Counted from the first letter of the stretch, positions 9,300 to 19,132 are shown. The stretch is 64,000 nt of DNA from Kiloniella spongiae (GCF_001026905.1 NZ_LAQL01000007.1:248001-312000), one strand, 5' to 3'. The notes: generated from the letters alone by a model not told the origin. Translations and numbers: made by a program.

Positions 9300-9668
9300 A
9301 TGCTTTATATCAAATGTCCCTGGTGTGGTGAACGCGACGAAACAGAATATCATTACGGTGGCGAAGCACACATTGTGCGCCCGGAAAATCCGGATGAACT
9401 GACGGATGCGGAATGGGCAGAATACGTTTTCATGCGAACGAATACCAAAGGTGTTCACCGTGAACGTTGGGTTCATTCTGATGGATGCCGTCGTTGGTTC
9501 AATGTTGCCCGCAACACTGTAACAAATGAAATCGTTTCTGTTTATAAAACAGGTGAGAAGCCAGACTTGCCTGAAGCAGCAACTACTAAGCCTGCTCAGG
9601 TTAAGAAAGCTCCGGCGAAAAAAGCTGTTGCTAAAAAGGCCCCTGCTAAAAAGAAAGAGGGTGCGTGA
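9300..9668 (+). CDS. soxD: Sarcosine oxidase delta subunit with a lysine-rich tail
   Basis: Small zinc-binding subunit of the heterotetramer. Residues 1-85 are canonical: CPWCG near the start supplies two Zn ligands, and HSDGCRRWF is the conserved C-terminal motif. The last 35 or so residues are a tail built from KKAPAKK-like units, resembling a histone H1 or bacterial Lys/Ala-rich tail, which I do not expect in the core family. The protein is 122 residues, slightly longer than usual for SoxD. Its TGA overlaps the ATG of soxA by one base, indicating coupled translation. Confidence 0.95.
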   Translation: MLYIKCPWCGERDETEYHYGGEAHIVRPENPDELTDAEWAEYVFMRTNTKGVHRERWVHSDGCRRWFNVARNTVTNEIVSVYKTGEKPDLPEAATTKPAQVKKAPAKKAVAKKAPAKKKEGA

Positions 9669-12600
9669 TGACCGAGAAGTTCCGTACGACACAGGGAACA
9701 CGGGTTGACCGTTCCAACGTCATTAACTTTACCTTCAATGGTAAAAGTTACACAGGTGCCAAAGGAGATACCCTAGCATCTGCATTGGTTGCCAATGGTG
9801 TTCATCTGGTAGGGCGTAGTTTTAAAACGCACCGTCCCCGTGGTATTCTGACCGCTGGTTCTGAAGAACCAAATGCAATTATCCAGTTGGAAACCGGACC
9901 GCGCAGCGAGCCAAACGTCCGTGCGACACAGGTTGAACTTTACGAAGGCCTGACAGCCAAGTCTGTTAACTGTTGGCCATCAGTGAACTTTGATCTGGCC
10001 GCGGTGAACTCTGTAGCATCCCGTATCTTTGTTGCCGGTTTCTACTACAAAACATTTATGGACCCCAAGTCCATGTGGATGACGGTATATGAGCCGATTA
10101 TCCGTCGCATGGCAGGTCTTGGTGTTTTGCCGCGCGAAAAAGATCCCGATACCTATGACCACATGAACGAGTTCTGTGAAGTCATGGTTGTTGGTGCTGG
10201 TCCTGCTGGTTTGAGTGCAGCTCTTGAAGCTGGCCGTTCTGGAGCCCGTGTTGTTCTTTGCGATGAACAGCCAGAGTTTGGCGGTTCATTGCTGAACACA
10301 AAACAGATCATTGATGGTAAGCCAGCTCAAGAGTGGGTTGATGCTGCTGTGGCTGAACTGGAAGCAATGGATAATGTTCGTTTGTTAAAACGTGCGAATG
10401 CTTTTGGATATTATGATCATAACTACATCACTGTTCATGAACGCAGAACAGATCATTTTGGCCCAGGTGCCAAATCAGGACTGAGCAAGCACCGTATTTG
10501 GCATTTCCGTTCGAAACAGGTTGTTCTTGCAACTGGATCGCACGAACGCCCACTGGTCTTTGCTGATAATGATCGTCCTGGGATTATGTTGGCGAATGCT
10601 GGTCAGACCTATGCTAACCGTTATGGTGCATTACCGGGCCGTCGTGGTGTGATTTTCACAAATAACGATAGTGCATATTCTGTAGCGATTGATCTGGTTG
10701 ATGCGGGTATGGATATTCCGACCATCATTGACTTGCGTGAAATCGCTGACGGTGATCTGCCGAACGCAGCCCGTCAAAAGGGGATCGAAGTTCTGACAGG
10801 ATCAGGCATTGTTGCCACACTTGGACGCAAGCGTGTTACGGGTGTTGAGGTTGCGACTGTTTCTTCAGATGGTAGTAGGATCACAGGTAACAAGCGTAAA
10901 ATTGACTGCGACACTATCCTGACATCTGGCGGGTGGAACCCGGCGGTGCACCTTTTCTCTCAATCAATCGGTAAGCTCCGTTATGATGAAGAGAAAATCT
11001 GTTTTGTACCGAATATCTCTGCACAAAACGAGCGTACCGTTGGTGCCTGTAAAGGTGCTTTTGATCTGCAATCTGCGCTTGACGAAGGTGCTGCCGCTGG
11101 TGCTGCCGCAGCCAAAGATACTGGCTTTGGCAAAGGGAAAGCAAAAGCATCACCAAAAGCGCTTGTTATTGAAGAAAAAGCCATCAAGGCCTATTGGGTT
11201 GTCCCAACGGATCATCCGGTTGGCCAGGGCAAGCGCAAGCATTACGTTGATTATCAGCACGATGTTACTGCCGCAGATATCATGTTGGCGGCGCGTGAAG
11301 GCATGCACTCTGTCGAACATATGAAGCGTTATACGACTACTGGTATGGCGACAGATCAGGGTAAGCTTTCGAATGTGAACGGTTTGGCAATCCTGTCTTC
11401 CCAGTTGGAGAAGGATATTCCAAAAGTCGGCACAACAACTTTTCGTCCGCCTTACACACCGGTTAACTTCGGTGCATTGGCCGGTCGCGGCATTAATGGC
11501 GATCTTGCTGATCCCGTTCGTCGGACTTCCATGTACGGCTGGCACTTAGAAAACGGCGCTGCCTTTGAGCCTGTAGGTCAATGGCAACGTGCGTGGTATT
11601 ACCCGAAAGCTGGCGAAGATATGGATGCTGCGGTTACCCGTGAAACGGCGGCTCTTCGTGATGGAGTTGGTATTCTTGATGCATCCACACTGGGTAAAAT
11701 TGACATTCAGGGTAAAGATGCAGCGAAGTTTCTTAACCTCGTTTATACCAATGCCTGGCTCAAGCTTCCTGTTGGATCTTGCCGTTATGGTTTCATGCTT
11801 AAAGAAGACGGTATGGTCTTTGATGACGGTGTGACATCACGTCTTGGGGAAAACCACTTTCACATGACGACGACGACAGGTGGCGCAGCTGGTGTTCTTG
11901 ACTGGCTTGAAGAATATCTGCAGACAGAATGGCCTGATCTGGAAGTTTATTGTACGTCTGTAACAGAAGAATGGTCGACGCTTTCTATCGGTGGTCCAAA
12001 AGCCCGTCAACTATTGGAAGAGCTTGCGCCGGAGATGGATTTCTCTAACGAAGCTTTCCCGTTCATGACATGGCGCGAAGGTGAAGTTGCCGGTGTTCCG
12101 GCGCGTGTATTCCGGATTTCCTTTACGGGTGATCTTTCCTACGAGATTAATGTCAGAAACTGGCATGGTCTTCACCTGTGGAAGAAATGCATGGAACTTG
12201 GTGAAAAGTACGACATTACGCCGTATGGCACTGAAACCATGCACGTTCTTCGTGCGGAAAAAGGTTTTGTGATTATCGGTCAAGAAACTGATGGTACACA
12301 GACACCACAGGATCTTGGCATGGATTGGATCGTTGCGAAGAAGAAAGGGGACTTCATTGGTCGTCGTTCCTTTACGCGTGCGGATACTGCCCGAGAAGAT
12401 CGTAAACAACTTGTCGGTCTTGTTACTGAAAATCCGAAGGAAGTTCTGGAAGAGGGCGCGCAGCTTACCTATGAGCGTGTGAACCCGACACCCGCACCGA
12501 TGGTAGGTCATGTAACATCTTCTTACTGGAGCCCGAACCTAGAGCATTCTATTGCGATGGCTTTGGTCAAGGATGGACATAACCGTATGGGACAATGGAT

Positions 12601-12688
12601 TTACGCGCATGATCGCGGCAAGGTGACAAAGGTAAAAATTGTCAGCCCGGTCTTCTATGATCCAAAAGGAGAACGCCGTGATGGTTGA
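9668..12688 (+). CDS. soxA: Sarcosine oxidase alpha subunit
   Basis: Large subunit (1006 residues from ATG 9668). Order of domains: a ferredoxin-like Fer2_4 region without cluster cysteines (about 15-100), an NAD-binding Rossmann flavoprotein domain starting at VVGAGPAGLSAALEAG (about 175), and a GcvT-like aminomethyltransferase domain in the last 400 residues. The GcvT domain takes methylene from the demethylation step to tetrahydrofolate. All parts of the known heterotetrameric enzyme are present. A GTG three bases upstream is a possible alternative start. The 3' end overlaps soxG by 8 bases. Confidence 0.96.
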   Translation: MTEKFRTTQGTRVDRSNVINFTFNGKSYTGAKGDTLASALVANGVHLVGRSFKTHRPRGILTAGSEEPNAIIQLETGPRSEPNVRATQVELYEGLTAKSVNCWPSVNFDLAAVNSVASRIFVAGFYYKTFMDPKSMWMTVYEPIIRRMAGLGVLPREKDPDTYDHMNEFCEVMVVGAGPAGLSAALEAGRSGARVVLCDEQPEFGGSLLNTKQIIDGKPAQEWVDAAVAELEAMDNVRLLKRANAFGYYDHNYITVHERRTDHFGPGAKSGLSKHRIWHFRSKQVVLATGSHERPLVFADNDRPGIMLANAGQTYANRYGALPGRRGVIFTNNDSAYSVAIDLVDAGMDIPTIIDLREIADGDLPNAARQKGIEVLTGSGIVATLGRKRVTGVEVATVSSDGSRITGNKRKIDCDTILTSGGWNPAVHLFSQSIGKLRYDEEKICFVPNISAQNERTVGACKGAFDLQSALDEGAAAGAAAAKDTGFGKGKAKASPKALVIEEKAIKAYWVVPTDHPVGQGKRKHYVDYQHDVTAADIMLAAREGMHSVEHMKRYTTTGMATDQGKLSNVNGLAILSSQLEKDIPKVGTTTFRPPYTPVNFGALAGRGINGDLADPVRRTSMYGWHLENGAAFEPVGQWQRAWYYPKAGEDMDAAVTRETAALRDGVGILDASTLGKIDIQGKDAAKFLNLVYTNAWLKLPVGSCRYGFMLKEDGMVFDDGVTSRLGENHFHMTTTTGGAAGVLDWLEEYLQTEWPDLEVYCTSVTEEWSTLSIGGPKARQLLEELAPEMDFSNEAFPFMTWREGEVAGVPARVFRISFTGDLSYEINVRNWHGLHLWKKCMELGEKYDITPYGTETMHVLRAEKGFVIIGQETDGTQTPQDLGMDWIVAKKKGDFIGRRSFTRADTAREDRKQLVGLVTENPKEVLEEGAQLTYERVNPTPAPMVGHVTSSYWSPNLEHSIAMALVKDGHNRMGQWIYAHDRGKVTKVKIVSPVFYDPKGERRDG

Positions 12689-13277
12689 TACATTCCGTAA
12701 CAGTATTATCGCGCACAAAGAACAGGCCATGATCAATGGTTCTGTGAGCGGAGATCAGGGTGTCAGCTTGTCGGAAATCCCTTTTCTGGCGCAAGTGAAC
12801 ATCCGTGGTAATGCCGAAGACAAAAAGTTTGTTTCTGCGGTGAAAAAGATCGTTGGTGTTGCTGTGCCAACTGATCCGAACACTTACGTAACCAAAGGTG
12901 ATCTGACTGTTTTCTGGCTTGGTCCTGATGAATGGCAGATTGTTGGTCCCGTTGATGCGCAGGATGATCTTGTTCAAAAACTACGTGATGCACTGGATGG
13001 GCAGCATGTTGCCGTTATCGATGTTTCCGGTAACCGCACAGCGCTTGATCTTACGGGGCCTCAGGCACGTAACGTGATGAAGAAAAGCTGCCGACTGGAT
13101 ATGGATGCTCAATCCTTTGCACCCGGGCAGGCTGTTCAAACACGTGTCGGGAAAGCACCCGTGCTTTTGCAAATGCTGGATGACAAACCGACCTATCGAA
13201 TGTTTGTTCGCCCATCATTCGCCGAGTATCTGGTTGACTGGCTCTTGGATGCAATGGGTGAATATCATCATCTCTAA
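12681..13277 (+). CDS. soxG: Sarcosine oxidase gamma subunit
   Basis: Structural subunit, 198 residues, related to the GcvT fold. The ATG at 12681 overlaps the end of soxA and is preceded by AAAAGGAG, which decides this start over an in-frame codon at 12639. Features such as SGDQGVSLSEIPFLAQVNIRG and SCRLDMDAQSFAPGQ match the SoxG family. It closes the operon and is followed by a strong terminator. Confidence 0.95.
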   Translation: MVDTFRNSIIAHKEQAMINGSVSGDQGVSLSEIPFLAQVNIRGNAEDKKFVSAVKKIVGVAVPTDPNTYVTKGDLTVFWLGPDEWQIVGPVDAQDDLVQKLRDALDGQHVAVIDVSGNRTALDLTGPQARNVMKKSCRLDMDAQSFAPGQAVQTRVGKAPVLLQMLDDKPTYRMFVRPSFAEYLVDWLLDAMGEYHHL

Positions 13278-13317
13278 GAAGGTAAGGCGTTTGTTTTATC
13301 TTTGTTAAAATGATCAT

Positions 13318-13358
13318 AAAAAAATCCAGCTGTAATCTATACAGCTGGATTTTTTTTG
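13318..13358. terminator. Bidirectional terminator between soxG and the RND pump gene
   Basis: AATCCAGCTGT (13323-13333) pairs perfectly with ACAGCTGGATT (13341-13351) around a 7-base loop. The stem is flanked by A residues on the left and eight T residues on the right, so it can work for soxG on the plus strand and for the convergent RND gene on the minus strand. Confidence 0.9.
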
Positions 13359-13426
13359 TTGAGAGGAATGTTTCCCAAATTACTCAATCAAACAGATTGT
13401 GCAATTAAACGAGGCAGCTCAAAATT

Positions 13427-16400
13427 TTATTCGGCTGCTTCTGCTAATCCCGGGCGGGATTTTAGCTCCTGATTACGAACACGATCTTTCTCAAGTGTGC
13501 GTTCCATCAAGGAAAGCATGGGGGGAATAATCAACAGTGTCAATACGGCTGATAGTGAGAGTCCCCCAACCACAACAGATCCCAAACCACGATAGAGTTC
13601 TGAACCTGCACCGGGAACCAGAACCAGTGGTAACATGCCGACAACCGAGGTCAGCGTTGACATAAAGATCGGGCGGATACGGTTTCTAGTTGCTTCAAGA
13701 ATAGCTTGCTGCGCAGGCATGTTCTCGATCCTTAAATGGTGAAGGGTTTGATGGACAACCAGAATTGCGTTATTCACCACAATTCCGACCAGAATGACAA
13801 ACCCCAGAAGCGTCAACATATCCAGTGGCTGGAAGATGAAGGTATTAAGGAATACCAAGCCTGCAACGCCACCAGCTGTTGCAAGAGGTACAGCGAGCAG
13901 GATAATCAGTGGGTAGACAAAGCTCTCAAAAAGCACGGCCATCACCAGATATACAATGACGATCGCCAATAAGAGGTTAACCACCATGGCGTCCCAAGTT
14001 TGAGCCAGATTATCGGCTGTTCCGCTGAGGCTCATCTTAACATCGTTGGGCAGACCAGCTTCTTCCATCGGGCCAATAACTTCTGCCTGAAGTATGTCCA
14101 GTGCTTCTTCGAGAGGAACCCCCGCAGATGGACGCAACTCCAGTGTAATGGTCCGCATACGTTCGCGGTGACGGATTTCTGTTGGACCTGCTGTTAGAAT
14201 AATTTCCGCTAGGCTGGATACAGGAACAATAGTGCCATCTGATGTCACAACAGGCAGGCTTGAAATTCCCTGAGTTTGGGTAACGCCTTTGTTGGGACCT
14301 TTAAGAGTTAGATCAAGGCGTTTGTTGCCAACAGTTACCTCTTCCACACGTAGGCCATCATTAAAGACATCAATGGATGTTCCTAGATCGTTAACAGATA
14401 GTCCGTTATCAGCCAGGCGTGTTCTATCTGGTAAAACACGCACTTCCGGTGCACCGAGTTCAAGTCCCGGTTTCGGGCGGAACTGGTTCCCTTCGCTGGT
14501 TGGGAAAACAGCAAGCATTTTTCCGGTTGCCTGTCCGGCGATGGCAAGAATCTCGTTCAAATTTGACCCGGATATGTCCAGGTCGATTTTACGGCCCCCA
14601 CCAATACCGCGGCCAAAGAGAGACGGTTGATAGATGAAGCCGAAGGTTCCTGGCTCTTTAAAAACAGGTTTTTGAAGAACGGGAATGAGTTCAGCCACGC
14701 GTTGTCCATCAACAGAAATGGCACCGAGGAAAGTGTTTGATCGTGTTGCAACAAAGAAAAAACGTTCCATCTTTGGTGGTTGATCTGGTTCTGACTCTGG
14801 TCCTGTCTCACTTGCCCATAGATTACGAATAGAGTTTTCTACCTCAACGGCGATGGATGTCATTGTGTCGAGATTGTATCCGGGGGGTGGGATGATGACA
14901 CCAAAGACCAGATTCTGGTTCCCCTCTGGCAAATATTCCAGCTTGGGGAGGAACTTCCACGTGCCCAAGGATGCGATGGCCGTAATGGCTCCAACCAAGG
15001 CTATGGCGACAATTTTTCGTTGCACGACAATAGCCTGAAACCCCATGACAAACTTGACAAAGCCAGAGCCAAATTGGTCGATACCGGGTAGAGGAATACG
15101 CTTTACCGTATCGCTGCCATCCGTGTCGTGGTCGCGAAGGAAACGTCGGGATAGTGCTGGAATTACCGTAATAGAGACAACAAGTGACAGGGTAACTGAT
15201 ACAGATATGGCGACTGCGATATCCCTGAAGAGCTGGCCAACTTCCAATTCCATAATCAAAATCGGAATAAAGACCATAACTGTTGTAAGGGCAGAAACCA
15301 GAATTGCGCCCCAAACCTGTTGTGCGCCTTCATAAGCGGCGACAGCAGGTGATTTGCCTTCTTCTTTCAAACGGAAAATGTTTTCGAGAACGACAATGGC
15401 GGCATCAACTACCATACCGACTGCGAAGGCCAATCCAGCAAGGGAAATCACATTGATGGATCTGCCAAGGGCAGCCATGGCAACAAAGGACCCGATCACA
15501 GATACCGGGATTGCCATGGAGATAATCACTGTCGCGCGAACGGATCTTAAGAAGGTAAGCAGGATAATTGCTGCGAGGATACCACCAAACCAGATATTCT
15601 GGCGAACAAGGTCAATCGCAGAATTGATATAAACGGTTTCATCGTAAACCTGTTCCAGCTTGAGGCCAGCTTCGGGGATGGCCCGGGCATTGAGGTCCTC
15701 TACTGCTTCATATATGCCATCCATCGTTTCAATGACATTGGCACCAGTTTCTCGTGTGGCATTAAAGGCTATTGCTGCATTGCCAAGCACACGAATTTTT
15801 GCACCGGGATCTTTGTAGTTGAAATTAACACGCGCTATATCGCCAACAGTGACGCGCGCAACACTACCGGTAAAGGCATCTTGCGTACTTCGCAGGACAA
15901 CTTTTCTAACGGCTTCGAGCGTATTTAAATCACCTTCGGTTCTTACGATGTAACGTCTTTTACCTTCTTCGACATCACCGGCTGAGATAGACGCACTTGC
16001 GGCTCTGAGTGTACTGACGACAGAGCTTGCCGTTAAGCCATAGCGGGCGAGTAATTCGGGTTGGATAACAATTTCTATTTCACGTTCACTACCACCAAAA
16101 ATATTGACTCCACTGACGCCTTGAACACGCTCAATTCTGTCTTTGACAATGTCTTCAACGAAGTCGCCATAGGTATGGATTGGCGCTGTGTTACCATCTT
16201 CACGGGTTAACACAAACCAGGCAATTGGACTGTCTTCTGCACCTGCGGTATCAAGTGTTGGTTCGTCAGCTTCATCCGGGTACCCGCTGACACGATCCAG
16301 ACGATTTGCGGTTAGAAGAAGGGCCTTGCCCATATCTGTGCCGACGTTGAATTCTAATGTTATTCGACCAGATCCATAGGATGAATTACTGGTCATACTG

Positions 16401-16633
16401 TGCAGGTTTTCCAAGCCCTTAAGCTTTTCTTCCTGCTCTGTAATGATTTGACGTTCAATCTCTGCGGGGGCTGCACCGCCCCAATTGGTTCTGATGGTGA
16501 TAACCGGACGATTTACGTCTGGGGTTAACTGGATCGGAATAACTTGTAAGGCCACGGCCCCAAATAGAACAACCATGATCACAGCAGATATGACAGCGAT
16601 AGGACGCTCGATGGATACTTTGATCAGATTCAT
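13427..16633 (-). CDS. RND efflux pump, inner-membrane permease (HAE1/AcrB-like)
   Basis: Proton-driven exporter of toxic compounds, 1068 residues with the usual two six-helix halves and large periplasmic loops. In the fourth-helix region the proton-relay motif reads GMVVDAAIVVLEN, so only one of the two aspartates of AcrB (D407/D408) is present. In helix 10 the AcrB lysine is replaced in GIVVNNAILVVHQ. These variants occur in other RND branches, so the pump is likely active. The start codon overlaps the adaptor stop by one base. No outer-membrane factor gene is adjacent, so a TolC-like protein must come from elsewhere. Confidence 0.95.
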   Translation of the reverse strand: MNLIKVSIERPIAVISAVIMVVLFGAVALQVIPIQLTPDVNRPVITIRTNWGGAAPAEIERQIITEQEEKLKGLENLHSMTSNSSYGSGRITLEFNVGTDMGKALLLTANRLDRVSGYPDEADEPTLDTAGAEDSPIAWFVLTREDGNTAPIHTYGDFVEDIVKDRIERVQGVSGVNIFGGSEREIEIVIQPELLARYGLTASSVVSTLRAASASISAGDVEEGKRRYIVRTEGDLNTLEAVRKVVLRSTQDAFTGSVARVTVGDIARVNFNYKDPGAKIRVLGNAAIAFNATRETGANVIETMDGIYEAVEDLNARAIPEAGLKLEQVYDETVYINSAIDLVRQNIWFGGILAAIILLTFLRSVRATVIISMAIPVSVIGSFVAMAALGRSINVISLAGLAFAVGMVVDAAIVVLENIFRLKEEGKSPAVAAYEGAQQVWGAILVSALTTVMVFIPILIMELEVGQLFRDIAVAISVSVTLSLVVSITVIPALSRRFLRDHDTDGSDTVKRIPLPGIDQFGSGFVKFVMGFQAIVVQRKIVAIALVGAITAIASLGTWKFLPKLEYLPEGNQNLVFGVIIPPPGYNLDTMTSIAVEVENSIRNLWASETGPESEPDQPPKMERFFFVATRSNTFLGAISVDGQRVAELIPVLQKPVFKEPGTFGFIYQPSLFGRGIGGGRKIDLDISGSNLNEILAIAGQATGKMLAVFPTSEGNQFRPKPGLELGAPEVRVLPDRTRLADNGLSVNDLGTSIDVFNDGLRVEEVTVGNKRLDLTLKGPNKGVTQTQGISSLPVVTSDGTIVPVSSLAEIILTAGPTEIRHRERMRTITLELRPSAGVPLEEALDILQAEVIGPMEEAGLPNDVKMSLSGTADNLAQTWDAMVVNLLLAIVIVYLVMAVLFESFVYPLIILLAVPLATAGGVAGLVFLNTFIFQPLDMLTLLGFVILVGIVVNNAILVVHQTLHHLRIENMPAQQAILEATRNRIRPIFMSTLTSVVGMLPLVLVPGAGSELYRGLGSVVVGGLSLSAVLTLLIIPPMLSLMERTLEKDRVRNQELKSRPGLAEAAE

Positions 16634-17820
16634 TACGAGGCTCCCTCGCTTTTATCTGTATCTTCTATTGAGGGCTGATCGGCGGTATCATCTTTTGACT
16701 TGTCAGTATTGGCTGGCGGCTCAGCGCCATTGATCTGAAGCGGAACGCCGGGGAACAGTCTTTCGTTTCCGCGGATCACAACTTCATCGTCAGTTTGCAG
16801 ACCATAGATCACCTCAATACGTTCGCCCACCTGTTGCCCCAGTTGAACTGGGCGGGGCTGGGCATGGCCATCAGCATTCAGGAAAACCATCGGTCCATTA
16901 GGACTTTGAATGATCGCGTCTTTGTGGACTGTTATCACTTCTCTTTTCGGTCCAGCGGGAACTAGAAGGGTAATACTCTGGTTATCTGCAAGGTTGTCCT
17001 GATTTGGAAGTTTTGCTGTTAATCTGACAGGGCGTGTGCGGGTCAATGGGTTTTCACGTGGCAAAATTGCCCTGATTTTTGCAATAAGCGGCGTATCATC
17101 TGCAAGGCTCAGGGTGAATTCCATTCCGGCTTTGATGCCGGCAAGACGGCGTGCAGGTACATCAACTTCTATCTCGAGACTTTCCCGTGAAAGCAATGTG
17201 ACGACGGCATCACCGATTGCAACATAAGCGCCTGTTTCTGTCTCTTTTGCCATAATAACGCCATCGTAAGGTGCTTTGATTTCTGCGTAGGCAAGATTTA
17301 TCTCTGCCCGGCGAAGACGGGCCTGTGCTGTGTTGATATCAGCGCGCGCCTGGGAAACTTCGGCCTTGGCAATTGAACTGTTTTGTACGGCATCTTCGTA
17401 GCGCGATTTGTTGAAGGCTGCAGATTTTTTGAGCCGTTCCATACGTTGAAGCTCTTGTCCTGCAAGCTTTAACCTTGCCTGAAAAGTACCTTGCTTGCTT
17501 TTGGCTGCGGCAACTTCGCTGGCTGCCAGATCGCGCTCGGCTTTCAAGGTTGCTGCATTCAGGCGGGCAATAACTTGTCCTTTGCTCACTTTGTCACCTA
17601 CTTCAACCAGAACGTCATCGACGGGACCTGCTATTCTGGCCGAGACATTTCCTGTTTGTCTGGCAACCAAACGTCCAATAACGGGAACAGTTTGGTTCAT
17701 GGACTCCATGCGTACCTTATCAACACCAACCAGGGATGGTTGCTGTGCTAAAGCAGATAAGGGAACAATCATCAAGCTGGCAGCTATCAGAAGATAAGAT
17801 GTAACAAACAGCTGGCGCAA
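16633..17820 (-). CDS. RND efflux pump periplasmic adaptor (membrane fusion protein)
   Basis: Links the RND permease to an outer-membrane channel. I place the start at TTG 17820 because an AGGAGG ribosome site lies six bases upstream. The resulting protein (395 residues) then begins with a clean signal peptide ending near SALAQQ, whereas the longer frame to 17946 adds a non-signal-like extension. The order lipoyl/biotinyl-like hairpin (GDKVSKGQVIARLNAATL), coiled coil (about 90-180, Ala/Arg/Glu-rich) and beta-barrel is normal. The C-terminal 30 residues are Asp/Lys/Ser-rich and probably flexible. It is translationally coupled to the pump gene. Confidence 0.92.
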   Translation of the reverse strand: MRQLFVTSYLLIAASLMIVPLSALAQQPSLVGVDKVRMESMNQTVPVIGRLVARQTGNVSARIAGPVDDVLVEVGDKVSKGQVIARLNAATLKAERDLAASEVAAAKSKQGTFQARLKLAGQELQRMERLKKSAAFNKSRYEDAVQNSSIAKAEVSQARADINTAQARLRRAEINLAYAEIKAPYDGVIMAKETETGAYVAIGDAVVTLLSRESLEIEVDVPARRLAGIKAGMEFTLSLADDTPLIAKIRAILPRENPLTRTRPVRLTAKLPNQDNLADNQSITLLVPAGPKREVITVHKDAIIQSPNGPMVFLNADGHAQPRPVQLGQQVGERIEVIYGLQTDDEVVIRGNERLFPGVPLQINGAEPPANTDKSKDDTADQPSIEDTDKSEGAS

Positions 17821-18196
17821 ACCGGCCTCCTGACATGAGACCAGACATGACAATCTGGTCGATATTTGAAACGATTTAATCCTGTGGTTGTTGAAAAGAT
17901 ATTCAACACCACTGGCGATGTTATAGGAAAGTAGGCGGTATTGCACTAAATTGCGGCACCGTTCTCTTTTTGTACTGTAATGGATAATCTTTGGATCTGT
18001 AAAGTGTTAGTCACGGTATTAAATCATTCAGTTATATTTTTTTTGTATTATAACAGGCTGATTATGTTCTGTTCTTTTAAACGTAAGAGATGAATTTTCC
18101 CGTCGTTCTGATTCAATAAATGTTATATCTTTAGGAATGATGAGTTAATCCCCAATAAATTTCTGTGGTGTGTGGCATTCTTATGAGGAGATATTT
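17821..18196. other. Divergent intergenic region between efflux adaptor and deacetylase-family gene
   Basis: AT-rich spacer of 376 bp with the promoters of both flanking genes. It contains a long T-run near 18034-18042 flanked by GTTATA and TATAAC. I see no gene or convincing regulator site beyond that weak inverted repeat. Confidence 0.5.
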
Positions 18197-19132
18197 ATGA
18201 CGACGGCGCTTTTTACTCACCCGGTCAGCCTCTTACACGATACAGGTATTCATCACCCTGAATCACCGCGTAGAATTGAAGAAGTCCTGAAAATTTTATC
18301 AGATGCTGATTTTGATGGACTGGATCGTCGCGAGGCACCCGTTATTGATAATGCCAAGTTATTATGGGCCCACACCGAAGAACATGTTGCCAGCGTTTTC
18401 GAATCAATCCCTGATACCGGATATGTTGCCATAGACGGTGATACGGTTATCTGTAAAGACTCAGGAGAGGCGGCGTTGCGGGCCGCTGGTGGGATTTGTG
18501 CCGCTGTTGATGCTGTTATAACAGGTGAAGTTAATAATGCCTTTTGTCTTAGCCGTCCGCCGGGACATCATGCTGAACGTGACCGTGCAATGGGGTTTTG
18601 CCTGTTTTGTAATCCAGCTATAGGTGCATATCAGGCACGGAATGTCCATGGGTTCAAAAAAATCGTAGTGATTGACTTTGATGTTCATCATGGCAATGGG
18701 ACTCAGGATGTTTTCTGGAACGATCCGGACATGTTTTATGCCTCGACGCATGAATCACCTCTTTTCCCGGGAACAGGCAGTGAAGGTGAAGCTGGTGTGG
18801 CAGGAAATATTATGAATTGTCCTCTGCCTAGTGGCGCCGGATCTTACGAGTTTCGCAAAACGATGGAAGACAAAATCTTCCCGGCAGTTCAGAATTTTGA
18901 ACCGGAGCTGATTATTGTATCAGCTGGTTTTGATGCGCACCGCGAAGATCCGTTAGCATCGATAAACCTGGAAGATGAAGATTTTGGATGGGTGAGTAAA
19001 CGTATTGTTGAGTTGTCTCAGGATCTGTGTGATGGACGTTTGGTCTCGGTTCTGGAAGGTGGATATAATACGGATGCGCTTGCTAGATCTGTTGCTCTGC
19101 ATATAAGGGCATTGATGAACGCTGCAGAATAA
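18197..19132 (+). CDS. Histone deacetylase-family (AcuC/HdaH-like) amide hydrolase
   Basis: Zn-dependent deacetylase fold, 311 residues. RPPGHHAERDRAMGFC holds the tandem His pair. DFDVHHGNGTQD supplies metal-binding Asp and His, and the region AGFDAHREDP supplies the second metal Asp. ATG 18197 is chosen because GAGGAG sits six bases upstream. Bacterial members deacetylate small amines such as acetylpolyamines, or proteins. The upstream gene is an efflux adaptor on the other strand, and xseB-ispA-dxs follows, so context does not fix the substrate. A link to the polyamine-type importer in this window is only speculation. Confidence 0.93.
   Translation: MTTALFTHPVSLLHDTGIHHPESPRRIEEVLKILSDADFDGLDRREAPVIDNAKLLWAHTEEHVASVFESIPDTGYVAIDGDTVICKDSGEAALRAAGGICAAVDAVITGEVNNAFCLSRPPGHHAERDRAMGFCLFCNPAIGAYQARNVHGFKKIVVIDFDVHHGNGTQDVFWNDPDMFYASTHESPLFPGTGSEGEAGVAGNIMNCPLPSGAGSYEFRKTMEDKIFPAVQNFEPELIIVSAGFDAHREDPLASINLEDEDFGWVSKRIVELSQDLCDGRLVSVLEGGYNTDALARSVALHIRALMNAAE

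Noticed and set aside
11150-11545. 131-residue antisense frame in soxA
   Set aside because: Lies wholly inside soxA, no family resemblance.
14844-15314. 156-residue frame on the same strand as the RND gene
   Set aside because: Out-of-frame reading of the RND gene, which is intact through this region, so no frameshift needs to be assumed.
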